Shown one piece after another: positions 20,245 to 31,985 of a stretch of DNA of 64,000 nt. Both the position numbers and the translations under genes were made by a program. The number at the start of each line of letters is the position of its first letter. The first letter of the stretch is position 1. The notes under the pieces are model-generated. The model was given only the letters and a program-made list of their open reading frames with translations. It was not told where the DNA came from and did not search any database. The DNA comes from Vigna angularis. Lineage: Eukaryota > Streptophyta > Magnoliopsida > Fabales > Fabaceae. The DNA lies in NCBI RefSeq assembly GCF_016808095.1, contig NC_068971.1, positions 8,382,501 to 8,446,500 on the forward strand, written 5' to 3'.

Positions 20245-20985
20245 TGATTCCGAGATAGGGGATGCTACTAAGGGATATTAACACCGTTTTGTGAAAATTT
20301 GGTTGTATTATGTGTTACTTCTTTCAATAAAATTATCCGACTTTTTCATCTTTTGCTCTTCGACACGATTCATATCACACTGAGTTTCAAAGTAAAATAA
20401 GGAAAGTAATAATAGTTAAAGCATCACGGGTATATTCCATTGAGCACAAACTCGGACCTCAAGGATGTCGTGGAAGAAAACAAATAAAAAATAATAAATA
20501 AATAAATAAAATAAAAAAAAGAGTCATCAAAATTTCAGATTGTTCATTTTGTTTTACGAGTTCCTTTTTCTTCTCTTCCCATTTCGTTGTCTCATACGCA
20601 TAATGGTTCAAAACTTTTGATCATGACATTCACTTCGGATCTCATTTTATTTGAAGTCTTTTTTTCGTTTTTTTTTTCTTTGTAAATAATTTTATTTTCT
20701 TTTGAGCCCGGTTTTCCATCATTTTGTTTAAATTAGAAATTTTTGTTTAGACTAAAATCAAAGTAAACCATAAAAATCTAATTTTATTTCATCATTTGGG
20801 CAAGATTCACAGTAAGGTCGGAGAGACGTTTTTGAACAAAGACATCATTCTGAATACACTCATACGTTCTTAACATTTGATAAGTAAAATAAAAATGCAT
20901 AAAAAAAAAAAAGCAGATATAACAAAAGGTGCAAAGGTACGAATTCAAATAAAAAATAAAAAAAAGCAGCAAATAAACAAAAGCA
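20245..20985. other. Ogre post-pol spacer
   Basis: This AT-rich noncoding stretch has no credible ORF. At 20463-20475 GGATGTCGTGGAA occurs; its reverse complement lies at 21-35, just upstream of gag. Confidence 0.4.
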
Positions 20986-21065
20986 AATAAACAATGTTCA
21001 AGGTTCGATCACTGGTGATCGTTAATATTACAGACCATGAAAATATAAAAAATCAAAAACCAATT

Positions 21066-21624
21066 TCAACGAAAAAATTCCCGAGCTGGTTGCGGTGGTC
21101 TAAGGGAGAGCTCCGTCGAGGGAGCTCGGGTCCGGAATGTGAAAAGCATGGGTGGAGGGATTTGTCGTTCGTCCCTATCGTCATCAATGATGATTGGAAC
21201 GGGGAACAAGTCCAGCAGCCTCGGCGCCTTCATGATCACCCAGTCATATTCTTCCAAAATAAAAATAAAAATAAAAATAAAAAAAATTGTCAATAATAAG
21301 ATGAGGAGAAAATTTTCAAAAAAAAAGATGGAGGTGATCAGGATGCTTACCATACATGTATAGCGGCAGTTGTGAAAACTGGGTGCCAGTGGGGTCTACC
21401 TCCGCTTGCCAGCGCCTGACCCGATTGCCGTGGTTGTTAAACCAGCAGTGCACATTGTATTCAGTGGCGTCTGCGAAAACCCTTAGTCGAGACGCAATCT
21501 CGACAACTTGGGCTCTGCTGGGATGTGTGACCCCGTAATTGTAGATATGGGTCATCATTTTGACCTGATCTTCAGTAGGTCTCCACCGCTGACTGGTGTA
21601 CCTCTCCATCTCCATCTCGTTCAT
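21066..21624 (-). CDS. Antisense WOX-like homeodomain gene (copy in Ogre-like element)
   Basis: This is the second copy of the gene at 10598-11146, with the same structure. Coding exons are 21624-21351 and 21250-21066 (274 + 185 nt, 152 aa), with intron 21350-21251 (donor G|GTAAGC, acceptor GGAAG|AA). The intron position and phase match those of the other copy. The homeodomain (residues 13-73) keeps RWRPT, P35-S36 and the W-F-x-N-H recognition helix. The WUS-box-like LLDLFPV is at 103-109, and the EAR-like TELSLR is unchanged. By eye the copies differ at about 60 of 459 coding bases but only about 15 of 152 residues; in the last 20 codons seven differences are all synonymous. The gene lies downstream of and opposite to pol, a place where extra ORFs, sometimes antisense, are known in Tat-lineage elements. 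The DNA-binding role is inferred from homology. Confidence 0.78.
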
Positions 21625-21804
21625 CTTTCCTCTCTAAGTTTTCAAAAAAAAAAAAAAAATAATAATAAAAACATAAAAATAAAAAGAACAAAAACATAAC
21701 GAAAGCAAAAAAAAAAGTATTTTCAAGTGTTTTCTTTTTTCGTTTTTATTTCCTTTTAGTTTATTTTGTCCGGTCAGTCTTTGTTATTTCAGGTTCTGGT
21801 CTCG

Positions 21805-21845
21805 GATCTGTTTCATGGTCCTTGCAAGAGGGTCCTAAACGGATC
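21805..21845. other. Conserved hairpin segment in intron 1 (second copy)
   Basis: It is the counterpart of 11332-11372. The terminal GATCTGTTT/AAACGGATC stem is unchanged and the inner loop stem becomes CCTT-GCAA-GAGG. Confidence 0.45.
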
Positions 21846-21938
21846 TATGTCCCTTTGTCCTTGTCCTTTTGTCTTTGTCCATTTGGTCCATGTCCGGTTT
21901 ATACAAATAAATTTATCTTTTTAAGTTTTCTGATTTTA

Positions 21939-22035
21939 TGGGGTACGTGGCGTTGTTCTACCCGATTGTCTCTGCCATACCTTCAAACGAAGGGAGATTA
22001 ACGTCTGGTTTCCAGCCTATATACCCCTTAAGTTT
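21939..22035. other. 97-bp perfectly conserved island (second copy)
   Basis: It is base-for-base identical to 11448-11544. Conservation weakens right outside the block, where TTTTTAGACAG becomes TTTAAGACAG. Confidence 0.6.
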
Positions 22036-22464
22036 AAGACAGTTGTGTTTTTAAGTATTTTAAGTTTTTTTTTAAAATTAAAAAATTAAAAAAAAAAAGA
22101 GAAAAGAGAAAAGAAGACTCAGAAAGAAATGCAGAGAAGGGCGAGACAGAAATAAAAGCAGACAAAGCGGAAAGCAGAAGAAATTAGAAGAACTTGCAGA
22201 AAGGAAAGCAGAAACGAAAAGCATAAAGGGGAGAGGGGAAGTAAAGCAAAAATGGAAAGCGAAAGCATAAAAAGAAAAGCAGAAACAGAAAGCTAAAGAG
22301 TTAAAGGGAATGAGGAATAGAAAAACATGAGAAAGAAAAAATGAAAATGAAGGAAAGAAAGGGAGAGCAAGAAAAAGAGCAAGAGAAGGAAAGATCGGAA
22401 GAGCAGAAAGCTTAAGAGAGGAAAAGCAGGAAAGGAAGATAGATTTAGAGTTCAGATGACTTAC

Positions 22465-22600
22465 CTGGAAGGGGAAGGGCTTGCAGAAGCTCCTCGGAAG
22501 ACTCAAGCGCTTCAGAAGGCGGGGACGGAGAAGCCTCGCAGAACTCAGACACTCAGAGAAAGAAGAGAGAAGGATAGAGAGAGAGCGAGATCAGAAAATG
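22465..22600 (-). other. Noncoding exon 1 of the Ogre-borne homeodomain gene
   Basis: This is a CT-rich leader on the minus strand without an ATG, ending in TTCCAG|GTAAGT. The 5' end is estimated from the TATA position. Confidence 0.5.
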
Positions 22601-22624
22601 TCGCCCAACGCGGAGGAGCTCTCG

Positions 22625-22635
22625 ACTTATAGCCA
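22625..22635 (-). promoter_or_regulatory. TATA box of the Ogre-borne homeodomain gene
   Basis: GGCTATAAGTC on the minus strand sits about 30 nt before the CT-rich leader, in the same relative position as the TATA box at 12011-12020. Confidence 0.5.
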
Positions 22636-22700
22636 AGCAAATCCACTGTAGCTACAGTTCCGGTCGCTGCAACTGCCTGGTGTCGGTCTGATTTCTTTCT

Positions 22701-25700
22701 GAGTTTTTAAAAAAAAAAAAATATAATAATAAAAATTTTTGAAAATCTAAAACGGGTAGGGTTTTGTTGGGTCGATCCGGCCCAATTCAAGACTTCTTGG
22801 ATGATCCGATTTCACCAAAAAAATAATAAAACAAAAAAAATCAAAAAATATGATAAATGGAAAATTTTCAAAAAAATAATAATTGGAGTGATGTAAAATT
22901 TGAAGTGTTCAAAATTGTTTTTCATTTGCTTGATAAAGAACTTTTTTCAGGTTCATTGGGCCTCATTACCATGTTAGCTTTCTTTGAACCCATTTCTTTC
23001 TGAAATATAAATTGGAGTGAAGAATTATTTTGGCATGTTTGTAATTTCACATCACACCATTTTGTTTGATTTTTATTCCTTCTTCTTCTACATTTTGAAT
23101 AAATCAAATTTTTTTGCTGTTGAATGATGTTTTATACATTTATCCAATTTGTCCTGTGTGATTTTCTTTGAATTTGTAACAAAAAATCTCAAAATGAAAG
23201 ATGAACAGTTTTTGAGCCCATAAGGCCCAGTTGCCATATGTGGTTTCTCTGGAACCTAGTGCATCTGAACTACTGAAAAAAATACATGTTTTTGTTTATT
23301 CAAATTCATGATCTCCCTTTTGATTTGTGTGAATAAGATATTTTGTGCTGAAAATAAAGATAGAGGAATTCAGACTTTGTTTGAAGAATTTTTGTCATGG
23401 CTGTAAGAAAAATAGTTTTGGGCCCATTGGGTCGAGAGTGTTGTAAAGCTTTCTTTAATTCAATTTTCTGAAATCCTCTGATAAAAAAATAAAAAAAATC
23501 GATTTTCTTTAGCTTGTTCCATAAATTATGAAAAAATGAAAAAAATATTTTCCTTTGTAACTCTCCTCTGTCAAGCTTTCACGGCTCAGGTCATCTGATC
23601 CATTGGGTCAATGTGCCTGGTAAGTCCAACTTCCTTCTTTGTTACTTCTCCTCAGGGCTGATCCGATCTGGATTTTCCTGTGTCAGAAAGTTGAAAAAAA
23701 AACATTTTTCAAACGTTTTCCTAAATCAAATCATTCTTGCATAGCTCACAAAGCCTATTTTCCACATTGGTCCAAAAGGTTCATTTTTCATACTGGCCTG
23801 CAAAGCTCAGTTTCCATACTGACCCGCAAGGCCCAGTTTCCACAATGGCCAAAAAAAAAAATCTCAATTTCCATAACAGCTCATAAATCCCATTTCCCAT
23901 ACTGGCCTGCAAAGCTCAGTTTCCATACTGACCCGCAAGGCCTAGTTTCCAGGCTGGTCCGCAAAGCCCAATTTTCAAACAAAAAAATCTGTTTTTCAAC
24001 AAGCATCATCATTTTCATTTCATTTTACTTTTCTTCATGCATAAAACCAAACATACGCAAAAATTGAGTCATTTGTTTTCGATGCAAATCATCCATTTTA
24101 TGAGATTTCAAAAAAAAAATATATATAATGGATGTCATAATCTCCTGGAGTCAAATGATCAAATCATATTCTTAAGAGATATTTGTGTGTGCATTGCTTG
24201 AAAGCATCATCCTTTAGCCTTCGCTATACCAATAGATTGGCCCAATCATGTTCTTGAGCCCAATTGATAAACACCAAGTTTTACACTGGGGCAGATTTTC
24301 CGTTATCTCCATTGGCTTTCATTTGGGAGATCCTGAAATCCGTTGTAAAAAAAAAATGAAATAAAAAAAAATGTAAAAAAAAAAATGAATGACTCTTGTT
24401 GAGATCATTTAGTCTTTGTCTCCTAATTAATCTTTTGAAAATAAGGCAATCAAAATTTGAAATGATGTGTGGCCATCTTTCTTCATCCAAAAAAAAAACA
24501 ACAAAAATATATCCGTTGATACCCAATTTGAGCCAATAAGAAATTTCTTTTCAAATTTTACCTGAACAAGAGTTACCATCACAGTAGAAGTCGACTCAAG
24601 TTGCAAGAAGAACACACTTAGTGATCAAATGAAGTAAATTCCTCAAAAGTGAAGCAAAAATACAAAGAATCACAAAAGTGATGCCAAGCAAAGAATGAAA
24701 ATTGAGAAAAGGGCAAAGTAGTCAAAACAGTTTTGACGAATAACAGATACAAAGCGCAGATGGTAACCCTTGTTTTTCAAATAACCCACAAAATTTATTT
24801 GAACCTTTATATCCTTTCTTTCAACACCCTTTAGCCCAAGCCACATTACAAGCCCAATAAAAGTCCACACAGATTGAATGATGGTTGCTTAATTTTTCAT
24901 GAGGCTTAATTTTGGGACAAGACAAAAATGACCAACAAAAAAAAATGAGTGATGAAAAATAAATGTCCTCGGATGAATGGAACTCCCTTTTGATTAAGAT
25001 TTTACAAAGGAAAATCAAGCCGTTTGGGGCAATCTTTCCAAGCCAACCCTTTCCATATCCATCACAAATTCCTGAACACATTCAAATCCCATTCAAACTC
25101 TTCCCTCAGATCCCAAACTTGGGGCAACTTTGTTTGTCTCAGATTTGTTACATCTGTATATTCAGTTCGTACCAAGACCGGGGCATCCCTTGTTGGGCCT
25201 CTCAGATTTGTCCGTACTGTAATTCATGGATCCACCCTCAAAACAGGGGCAGACATTTTGGGGCTTTGTATGATTTGAGTCCATCTTATCATTCGTGAAC
25301 CCAAAATGGGGGGCAACCTTTTGTTGAACCTCGCTTAATTGACTCATACCCAAAACCAAGGCAACTTTGTGACTTTCAAATGTTTCGACCCATTCATAGT
25401 ATTGAGCAACTTTGTTAAAACTCAAAAATTTTCATCTGAACATTCAAAGCTCATACAAAGACTGGGGCATCCCTTGTTGGGCCTTGCATGATTTTGGTTC
25501 GCCCCGAACTTCAAAGATCTAAAAACCACCAAAATTGGGGCAATTTGCAAATCCCACATGATATTCTCACTCCTTCATTCCTGACTTATTCCCTCTCAAT
25601 TCACAGATACATTTGTCCATACCAATACTTCTACCATGTTCCAGAGTAGCTTCTGGGTATCTACTACCTCACATTGGCCTTTATAGTCGTTTTAAGGAGT

Positions 25701-26305
25701 AGAAGGCTCAAGTAGCCAACCCGGTACTCTCCAAATCCTTCCAATCATCCTCCACATATTTTTCCAACCCCTGATATCAAGCATGTACACACTAGTATCT
25801 CGTCAAGAAATTTTTGGCACACAAGCTTCATTTTGAACAGTTGACTTTAGAATTTGGACGTCCATTGAAAGGAAATTGGAAGTCTAGATCGTCATAAATT
25901 GGATGTTTTCAAGGGAAACAAATTGACTCTAAAAAAAAAATGTGTCATAGTTTCATAATCTTCCCATACATCATGTACATGTTTTCATCAACTTTGAATT
26001 TGCCTCCATGTATATTCATCAAATTCTTTCTTCCTTCAAAAAGACAAAAAAATCAGCATGCATCAAAGTTTTCTTCTCCAAATTTCAAAATTTTCATCAA
26101 CCATGTTTCTCTTGCACATTGAGGTTTCAAAATCCATATCTTTGTACAAAGATGCAACACCTTGTTTCTTATTTTCAAAATTTTCAAGCAAAAAAAAAAA
26201 ATCAAAAAAATCAAAAAAATCAAAACCAAAAAAAATCTTCTCAAAATTTCAACCAATTCCAATTTTCAAATTCAAAGCAATCAAACATTTTTCTCTGCCT
26301 TTTTT
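22701..26305. other. Ogre 3' untranslated region
   Basis: This AT-rich region between the antisense gene and the repeat array has no credible ORF. It holds degenerate repeats: CATACTGGCCTGCAAAGC / CATACTGACCCGCAAGGC variants at about 23760-23975, and repeated GGGGCAACTTTG and GGGGCATCCCTTG phrases at about 25030-25560. Such long, repeat-rich 3' regions are usual in Ogre elements. Confidence 0.5.
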
Positions 26306-26960
26306 ATCTCGGCCATCTGCTAGATAATGGTCGAAAGCACCTTTTCTTTTGTTTTTATCTCGGCCATCTGCTAGATAATGGTCGAATGGACTTTTGGATC
26401 CTGGTGTCTCGGCCCTCTGTAAGACAATGGTCGAGCCCAATTTTACTTTTTGCCATTGGTATCTCGGCCCTCTGTAAGACAATGGTCGAGCCCAATTTTA
26501 ATTTCTGTCATTGGTATCTCGGCCCTTTGTAAGACAATGGTCGAGCCCAATTTTGCTGTCTGTCATTGGTATCTCGGCCCTCTGCAAGACAGTGGTCGAG
26601 CCCAATTTTGCTTTTTGTCATTGGTATCTCGGCCCTCTGTAAGACAATGGTCGAGCCCAATTTTAATTTCTGTCACTGGTGTCTCGGCCTTCTGTAAGAC
26701 AATGGTCGAGCCCAATTTTGCTTTTTGTCATTGGTATCTCGGCCCTCTGTAAGACAATGGTCGAGCCCAATTTTAATTTCTGTCATTGGTATCTCGGCCC
26801 TCTGTAAGACAATGGTCGAGCCCAATTTTGCTTTTTTTCATTGGTATCTCGGCCCTCTGTAAGACAATGGTCGAGCCCAATTTTAATTTCTGTCATTGGT
26901 ATCTCGGCCCTCTGTAAGACAATGGTCGAGCCCATTTTTACTTTTTCAAACGACTCTCTG
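26306..26960 (+). repeat. 55-bp tandem repeat array, about 12 copies
   Basis: The unit begins ATCTCGGCCCTCTGTAAGAC and includes AATGGTCGAGCCCAATTTT. Units start at about 26306, 26357 and 26406, then every 55 bp from 26461 to 26901. The first two are divergent (CTGCTAGATAATGG). Peptide frames running through the array are repeat translations, not genes. Confidence 0.88.
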
Positions 26961-27221
26961 CATGGCAATGGTCAAACCAATCAAATTCAAGTTTCCCATT
27001 CATTTAATCTTGTCTATTTTATTTATGCAATCAAAAAAAAAAAATTTTAATTAATTCAAAAAAAAATTCCCTGTTTGTTCCTGATTCTTTTTCTTTGAAA
27101 TTTCTCTATTTTTCCTTGTGTATTTTGAAATCCGAACGAAATTAGTATTTTTATCTTTACTTATCTTTTACTTTGATAATATGAAAACTTTGTTTATCAT
27201 ATGATCTAGTAAAATCTAAGT

Positions 27222-27234
27222 AAAGAGGGGCAGC
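27222..27234 (+). other. Polypurine tract of the Ogre-like element
   Basis: AAAGAGGGGCAGC lies immediately before the TGTCAACA start of the 3' LTR, the normal site of plus-strand priming. Confidence 0.75.
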
Positions 27235-27369
27235 TGTCAACACTCAATTTCGTCCGGATTGACTAAATATTTTTGTTTTATTGTATTCTCGAAAAATTAA
27301 AAAAATGTGTGTATATAAAAAGAAAAAATATATAATAAAAAAATAAAATAAAATGAAAAAAAAAAAGAG

Positions 27370-28215
27370 ATGAAAACGTTCGTCCAAACAGTGACCGTTC
27401 GGTTCTCCCCACTGTTGCTGAAACCGTTCGTCCTTCAACACTGTTACTGTGGTCGCTCGTCCAAACAGTGACCGTTCGCCCAGAAGCGACTTCTTGAGCG
27501 TTCGGTCTTTCACTATTCGGCCGTTCGTTCATTCAACCTCTACGACGTTCGGTAACTCTCAGCTTTTAATCGTTCGTTCTTGATCATAACAGACGTTCGG
27601 CCAATCGGTCTCATGGACGTTCGACAATCATTGGATCGTTCGTCATATACCGTTCGTCCGTACCTGACCATTAGCGTTCGTCCTGCATCATTGGGCGTTC
27701 GCTTTTTCCTCTTCGGAACGTTCGTCCTCCATGTGCGTTCGGTTTATATTTGTCTTATGAGCGTTCGGTCATCACTTGAACGCTCGGTTTCTCACTTGAA
27801 CGCTCGGTTTCTCACTTGAACGCTCGGTTTCACTTTTGAACGCTCGTCTCATACCGCCCCTTAGTGTTCGTCCCCTTTACCCTACATGCAAACGTTCGTC
27901 ATTTCTCAGCCCAGCGTTCGTCTTTCACTGTAGCTTTAGGACGAGCGTTCGCGTTCGTTCTCAAGGATCGTTTGTCCTCTGCATGGCGCGACCGTTCGTC
28001 CTCTATTGACGTTCATCCTCATTTGTTCATACTCGACCGTTCGGCCATTCATTCCTTTTGGACGATCGTGCGGTTTTTCTTTGGTTGATCCTCTGAACGT
28101 TCGTTCTTGGCTACTGTTTGCGTTCGGCCATGTTTCACCTCGTGAGTGCTCGGTATGAGCGTTCGTTCATTTAATATGAACGGACGTTCGTTTTCTGTTT
28201 GACCGAGCGTCCAAA
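27370..28215 (+). repeat. CGTTCG-rich degenerate array in the LTR
   Basis: Dozens of CGTTCGTC, CGTTCGGT and CGCTCGGT words recur every 15-30 bp. A four-unit tandem of TTGAACGCTCGGTTTCTCAC lies at about 27775-27845. The tract is CpG-rich in an otherwise AT-rich region. Confidence 0.8.
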
Positions 28216-31200
28216 TAGTTGGTGGCTGCGTTTTAAATTTGTCTGAGCGTCAGTGAAGATTCCCACCGTCGACTGCCAAAAATGTCTGCCATGTGAAAGC
28301 TGCAGAAGGCATGGATCTTTGGAATTTAAAAGAGGGGTGAAGCAGAGAATATTCCTGGCTAACACTTCCGTTTGTCTTCCACGAGCTCCCACATGACGCA
28401 TCTGGAACGGCTGCCCTTGCAACTCTGTAATATCAGACTCCACTATCTTCACCTCCCGCTGCCGCTACCCACGACTAACAGTCTGACAAGCCACTCGCAG
28501 TATGGGTTTATGCGTAAAAAAAGGGAGAAGAAGAGAATCACTTTGCTGGCACTCCCACCTGAGTTTGTCTCCCACGAGCGCCCATCTGGCTCCTCTGTAC
28601 TGATTTCGGTTAGCCTCTGAAAGGCAAGCAGCTCACCTTCAGCATGGGGACCTGGAACAAAAAGAAAACAAGAGCGATCTTCATCAAAAACTATACTTTC
28701 ATCCTTACACCTCACGGCCGCGGTCCAGGGGCACTGACTCCACCCTTCTCTCCTCTCATCTGTAACCATCCCAACCATTTTACCCCATTCATTTTCTAAC
28801 CCCTTAACACGGGACCCATCATTTCTCTTCTCCTACTTCATTCACTAGCCAACAACTCACGGAGCCCCTTTCATCTTCTCCATTTTCATCTCCAACGCCC
28901 ATGGCCGCCAACCCATCATCATCATTTATCCCCGCCAAGAAACTCATCTTCCATCAGCAACCACACACCTCTGGCCTCCATCTCCGCTGAGACTCACTGC
29001 TATATCCCTCCCTGTTCATCAACCCATCATCTTAATTTTCATTCACCAGATATCACGGCCGCTACCTAACTTCAAACTATCACCTCCGACACTCCATCAC
29101 CTCCAACTCTTCCTCCCACACACTGCGATCATCATCAAACACACCGGTGGTCACCTCCAGCAAAAACATTAATCCTCACCCCTTCAAAAACATCTCACGG
29201 CCGAACTCTAAACTCCGGATAGATTTTCATCTCCAATACCTCACGGTCAACACCATTTATCCTTATCCATATACCTCCAACACTGATCTCGAACACTTCC
29301 AGTTTCAACCATATCCGTATCCATGCATCCCGCCATTATCACACCATCCTAGATCATCATCGTTACCTCCCACCATACACCAACTGTGAAACTCCCTATC
29401 ACTGTCTGCCTCCATCCACATCCCTATAGCACCTTCACAACCAATGTAACAGTCACCTTTTTTTTTCGACCTCCCCCTCCACCGTGATCACTTCGCCACC
29501 TCAGATCTCCAATAACCGTCCCCACGCCACACACCCTTTTTCTTCATTCTCACAGACACCATCATTTCTAACAACAGAGAGACCGCTACAACACTCTATA
29601 TTCAGAGGGTGGAGAGGATCTGGAGGAACAAGGGACATCACTCCAAAAGCTGGGGAAGGGCACCTTATCGAAAAAGGAAAGCCAGTCACGAGGAAGGAGA
29701 AGACATCGGACGCACGGGATTAGCAAAGAGTGAACCAAGCTTCAAGAGGTTAGTAATGCTTCCCACTCCTTGTTCTACTGAGTTTGGTTACTTGTCTTGG
29801 AATATGTTGGTTACGTTGCCTCTGAACTTTGTCTCTCTGTCATGTTGTTGTTAAGTTTGCATGGGTTGAGTTTGCATGTATTGCTGTTAAATAGATGTGT
29901 TGTGAATATTTGTATATGTCTGTTCTTACTGCACCCACGACTATGAGGGCCAACGTCCATCTTCATCGCTGCCATATTGCCATCATCATCACTTCCGTTT
30001 CCATTACCGTTCCCACCTTGAACCTTTAACCCTCATACACAGCCAACTTCATCACTTTCATATCCAATACTTCACGTCCGTTCTATACCTCTGACCCTTT
30101 TTCACTCATCTCCAACAACCGATGACCACGGCCTAATCCCGAACTTTATTCTCCATCATCCCCATCTTCATCCATACCTCAACATTCACCCGTTGTTACC
30201 AGGGAACCACCATTATCACACCAAACCTGCAAGAAATACAGGAGGCAACCCCACCCCTCTCACTACTCACCTGTATTCACTGGAAACCATCAGAAACCAC
30301 CATTCAACCCAATCTCACCGTCCTCATCATCTCCTTCTACGTTCAACCTCCCTGCCACCACGACACACATTTTCTTCCTCCCCTCCAACCACGGCAGCTA
30401 CCATCACCAGCCAACCTTCACCTCCCAACTTCATCTTTCCTTGTGCCCCAATCACGGTGAACAAAGCATGGCCACTGTAAGCCACCACCGCGAGTCACTA
30501 CTGGACTGACCCCCCACCTCAGCTCATCTGCAACCCAAACCCACTCCGCCTTCACCTCACCATGCACCACCACGTTAAAACTCTGCATGTAGCAGTCTCC
30601 ATCGCAGCCTCATCCACCGCCACACAAACTCACCATTTCCTCCTCAATATATGCTTCTTCGTAACCCCATTCTCTTCCGCCATCTTCATCCCTTACCACG
30701 CGTCACTGCACCATCTCCAACCATCACCAATCTTCATTTTCATCTTTCCCTCATCTTCACCCGCGAACCCGCTGCCACCACTGCTGCTGCTACTCCGAAG
30801 TTGTTGTCGTTCTCACCCTCATCTCTGCATGCAACCGCCGCTGTCATCACCACTCTAAAGCCGCCACCTTCTTCAACTTCGCTGCTGCGTCGCGCTGTCG
30901 CTGCCGTCTTCCTCGCCACAACCGCATCGACACTACTCCTGCCGCCGCTAACCACCGTAGTTGCCGCCACCGTTGACCCCAAAACGCCATACATAACACC
31001 ATTAACCCCTGGGATCAGTACTTGCACCGTGCCGGTTTGAAGAAAGAGTTGAGGTGGTTGCCGTGAAGGAAGAAGAAAGGCTCTCCCTTTGCCCTATCTT
31101 CAATCAGAAAACCACCCATTTGAAAGCTGAAGAAAAATTCGTGGACCTTAGCCCAATCTGATTTGTTGAAGAAAAAACCGAGATTTGGGGCTTGGGTCAT

Positions 31201-31578
31201 TTCCTTTCTTACACCCCAATATTCCGTATGCACCTCTTTCATTTGGGCTTAAGCTTTTCTGCCAGCAAATAAAAAAAATATCTTCCCCTTGGCACCCCCA
31301 TATTTCACCTGCACACCCCCATTTTTCACCTGCACACCCCATATTTCACTCACGCACCCCCTGTCCTTACCCTTGGGCTCAGACCCATGATAAAAAAAAA
31401 AAGATGATAAAAAACAAAAGTTTTCTCTTTGTAACCCCTTGTATTGTAACTCCTTGTTTTATTATGTATATAGTAAACTTATTTGTGCTGTTTTGCATAA
31501 CAATTATAAAAATTATAAAAATTGTAAATAATAAAAAATATATATAAAACTTTAAAAAAACATTTAATGTAATAAATC
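28216..31578. other. C/T-rich body of the Ogre LTR
   Basis: The region from 28700 to 31000 is strongly pyrimidine-rich on the plus strand (CCATCACC, CCTCCAAC). It gives Ser/Pro/His-rich open frames with no domain, such as 30562-30858 and 30651-31040. A short CACCCCCATATTTCACCTG repeat occurs at 31300-31350. No gene is supported. Confidence 0.5.
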
Positions 31579-31985
31579 GGTATGAGTACTCGTGCGATCG
31601 TACGCATCAGCCTAGTACTTATTGCCCAAATATAAAATAAATAAAAAGCCGTGTGAGTGCTCGTGCGATCGTACGCATCATCCTAGTACTCATTACGCAA
31701 AACAATAAAAAGAGAAAGCCGTGTGAGTGCTCGTGCGATCGTACGCATCAGCCTAGTACTCATTACGCAAAACAATAAAAAGAGAAAGCCGTGTGAGTGC
31801 TCGTGCGATCGTACGCATCAGCCTAGTACTCATTACGCAAAACAATAAAAAGAGAAAGTCGTGTGAGTGCTCGTGCGATCGTACGCATCAGCCTAGTACT
31901 CATTACGCAAAACAATAAAAAGAGAAAGCCGTGTGAGTGCTCGTGCGATCGTACGCATCAGCCTAGTACTCATTACGCAAAAAAT
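31579..31985 (+). repeat. 70-bp tandem repeats, about 6 copies
   Basis: The unit contains GTGTGAGTGCTCGTGCGATC and GTACGCATCAGCCTAGTACT. Copies start at 31651, 31721, 31791, 31861 and 31931, with a divergent one from about 31579. The last five are almost identical, indicating recent expansion. Confidence 0.88.

Larger units (their letters stand above)
21634..22464 (-). other. Intron 1 of the Ogre-borne homeodomain gene
   Basis: The donor is TTCCAG|GTAAGT (first intron base 22464). The acceptor is AACTTAG|AGAGG (exon from 21633). It contains the 97-bp island, the 41-nt hairpin segment and a 370-bp purine-rich (plus strand) tract at about 22080-22450. It is slightly longer than the intron in the other copy (831 against 668 nt), mainly from the purine tract. 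Confidence 0.6.

Noticed and set aside
20245..20700. 3' LTR of the Ogre-like element directly after pol
   Set aside because: No TG start or polypurine tract here. The purine tract and TGTCAACA at 27222-27242 give a much better boundary.
26249..27050. Frames encoding repeated SRPSVRQWSSP-type peptides
   Set aside because: Direct translation of the 55-bp tandem repeat; 55 is not a multiple of 3, so the peptide changes frame between units.
28449..31040. Ser/Pro/Val-rich frames in the Ogre LTR, such as 28449-28778 and 30651-31040
   Set aside because: The C/T-biased composition explains them. No domain and no conservation evidence.
31579..31985. CRISPR-like appearance of regularly spaced repeats
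   Set aside because: The whole 70-bp unit is repeated, with no unique spacers, in a plant LTR.
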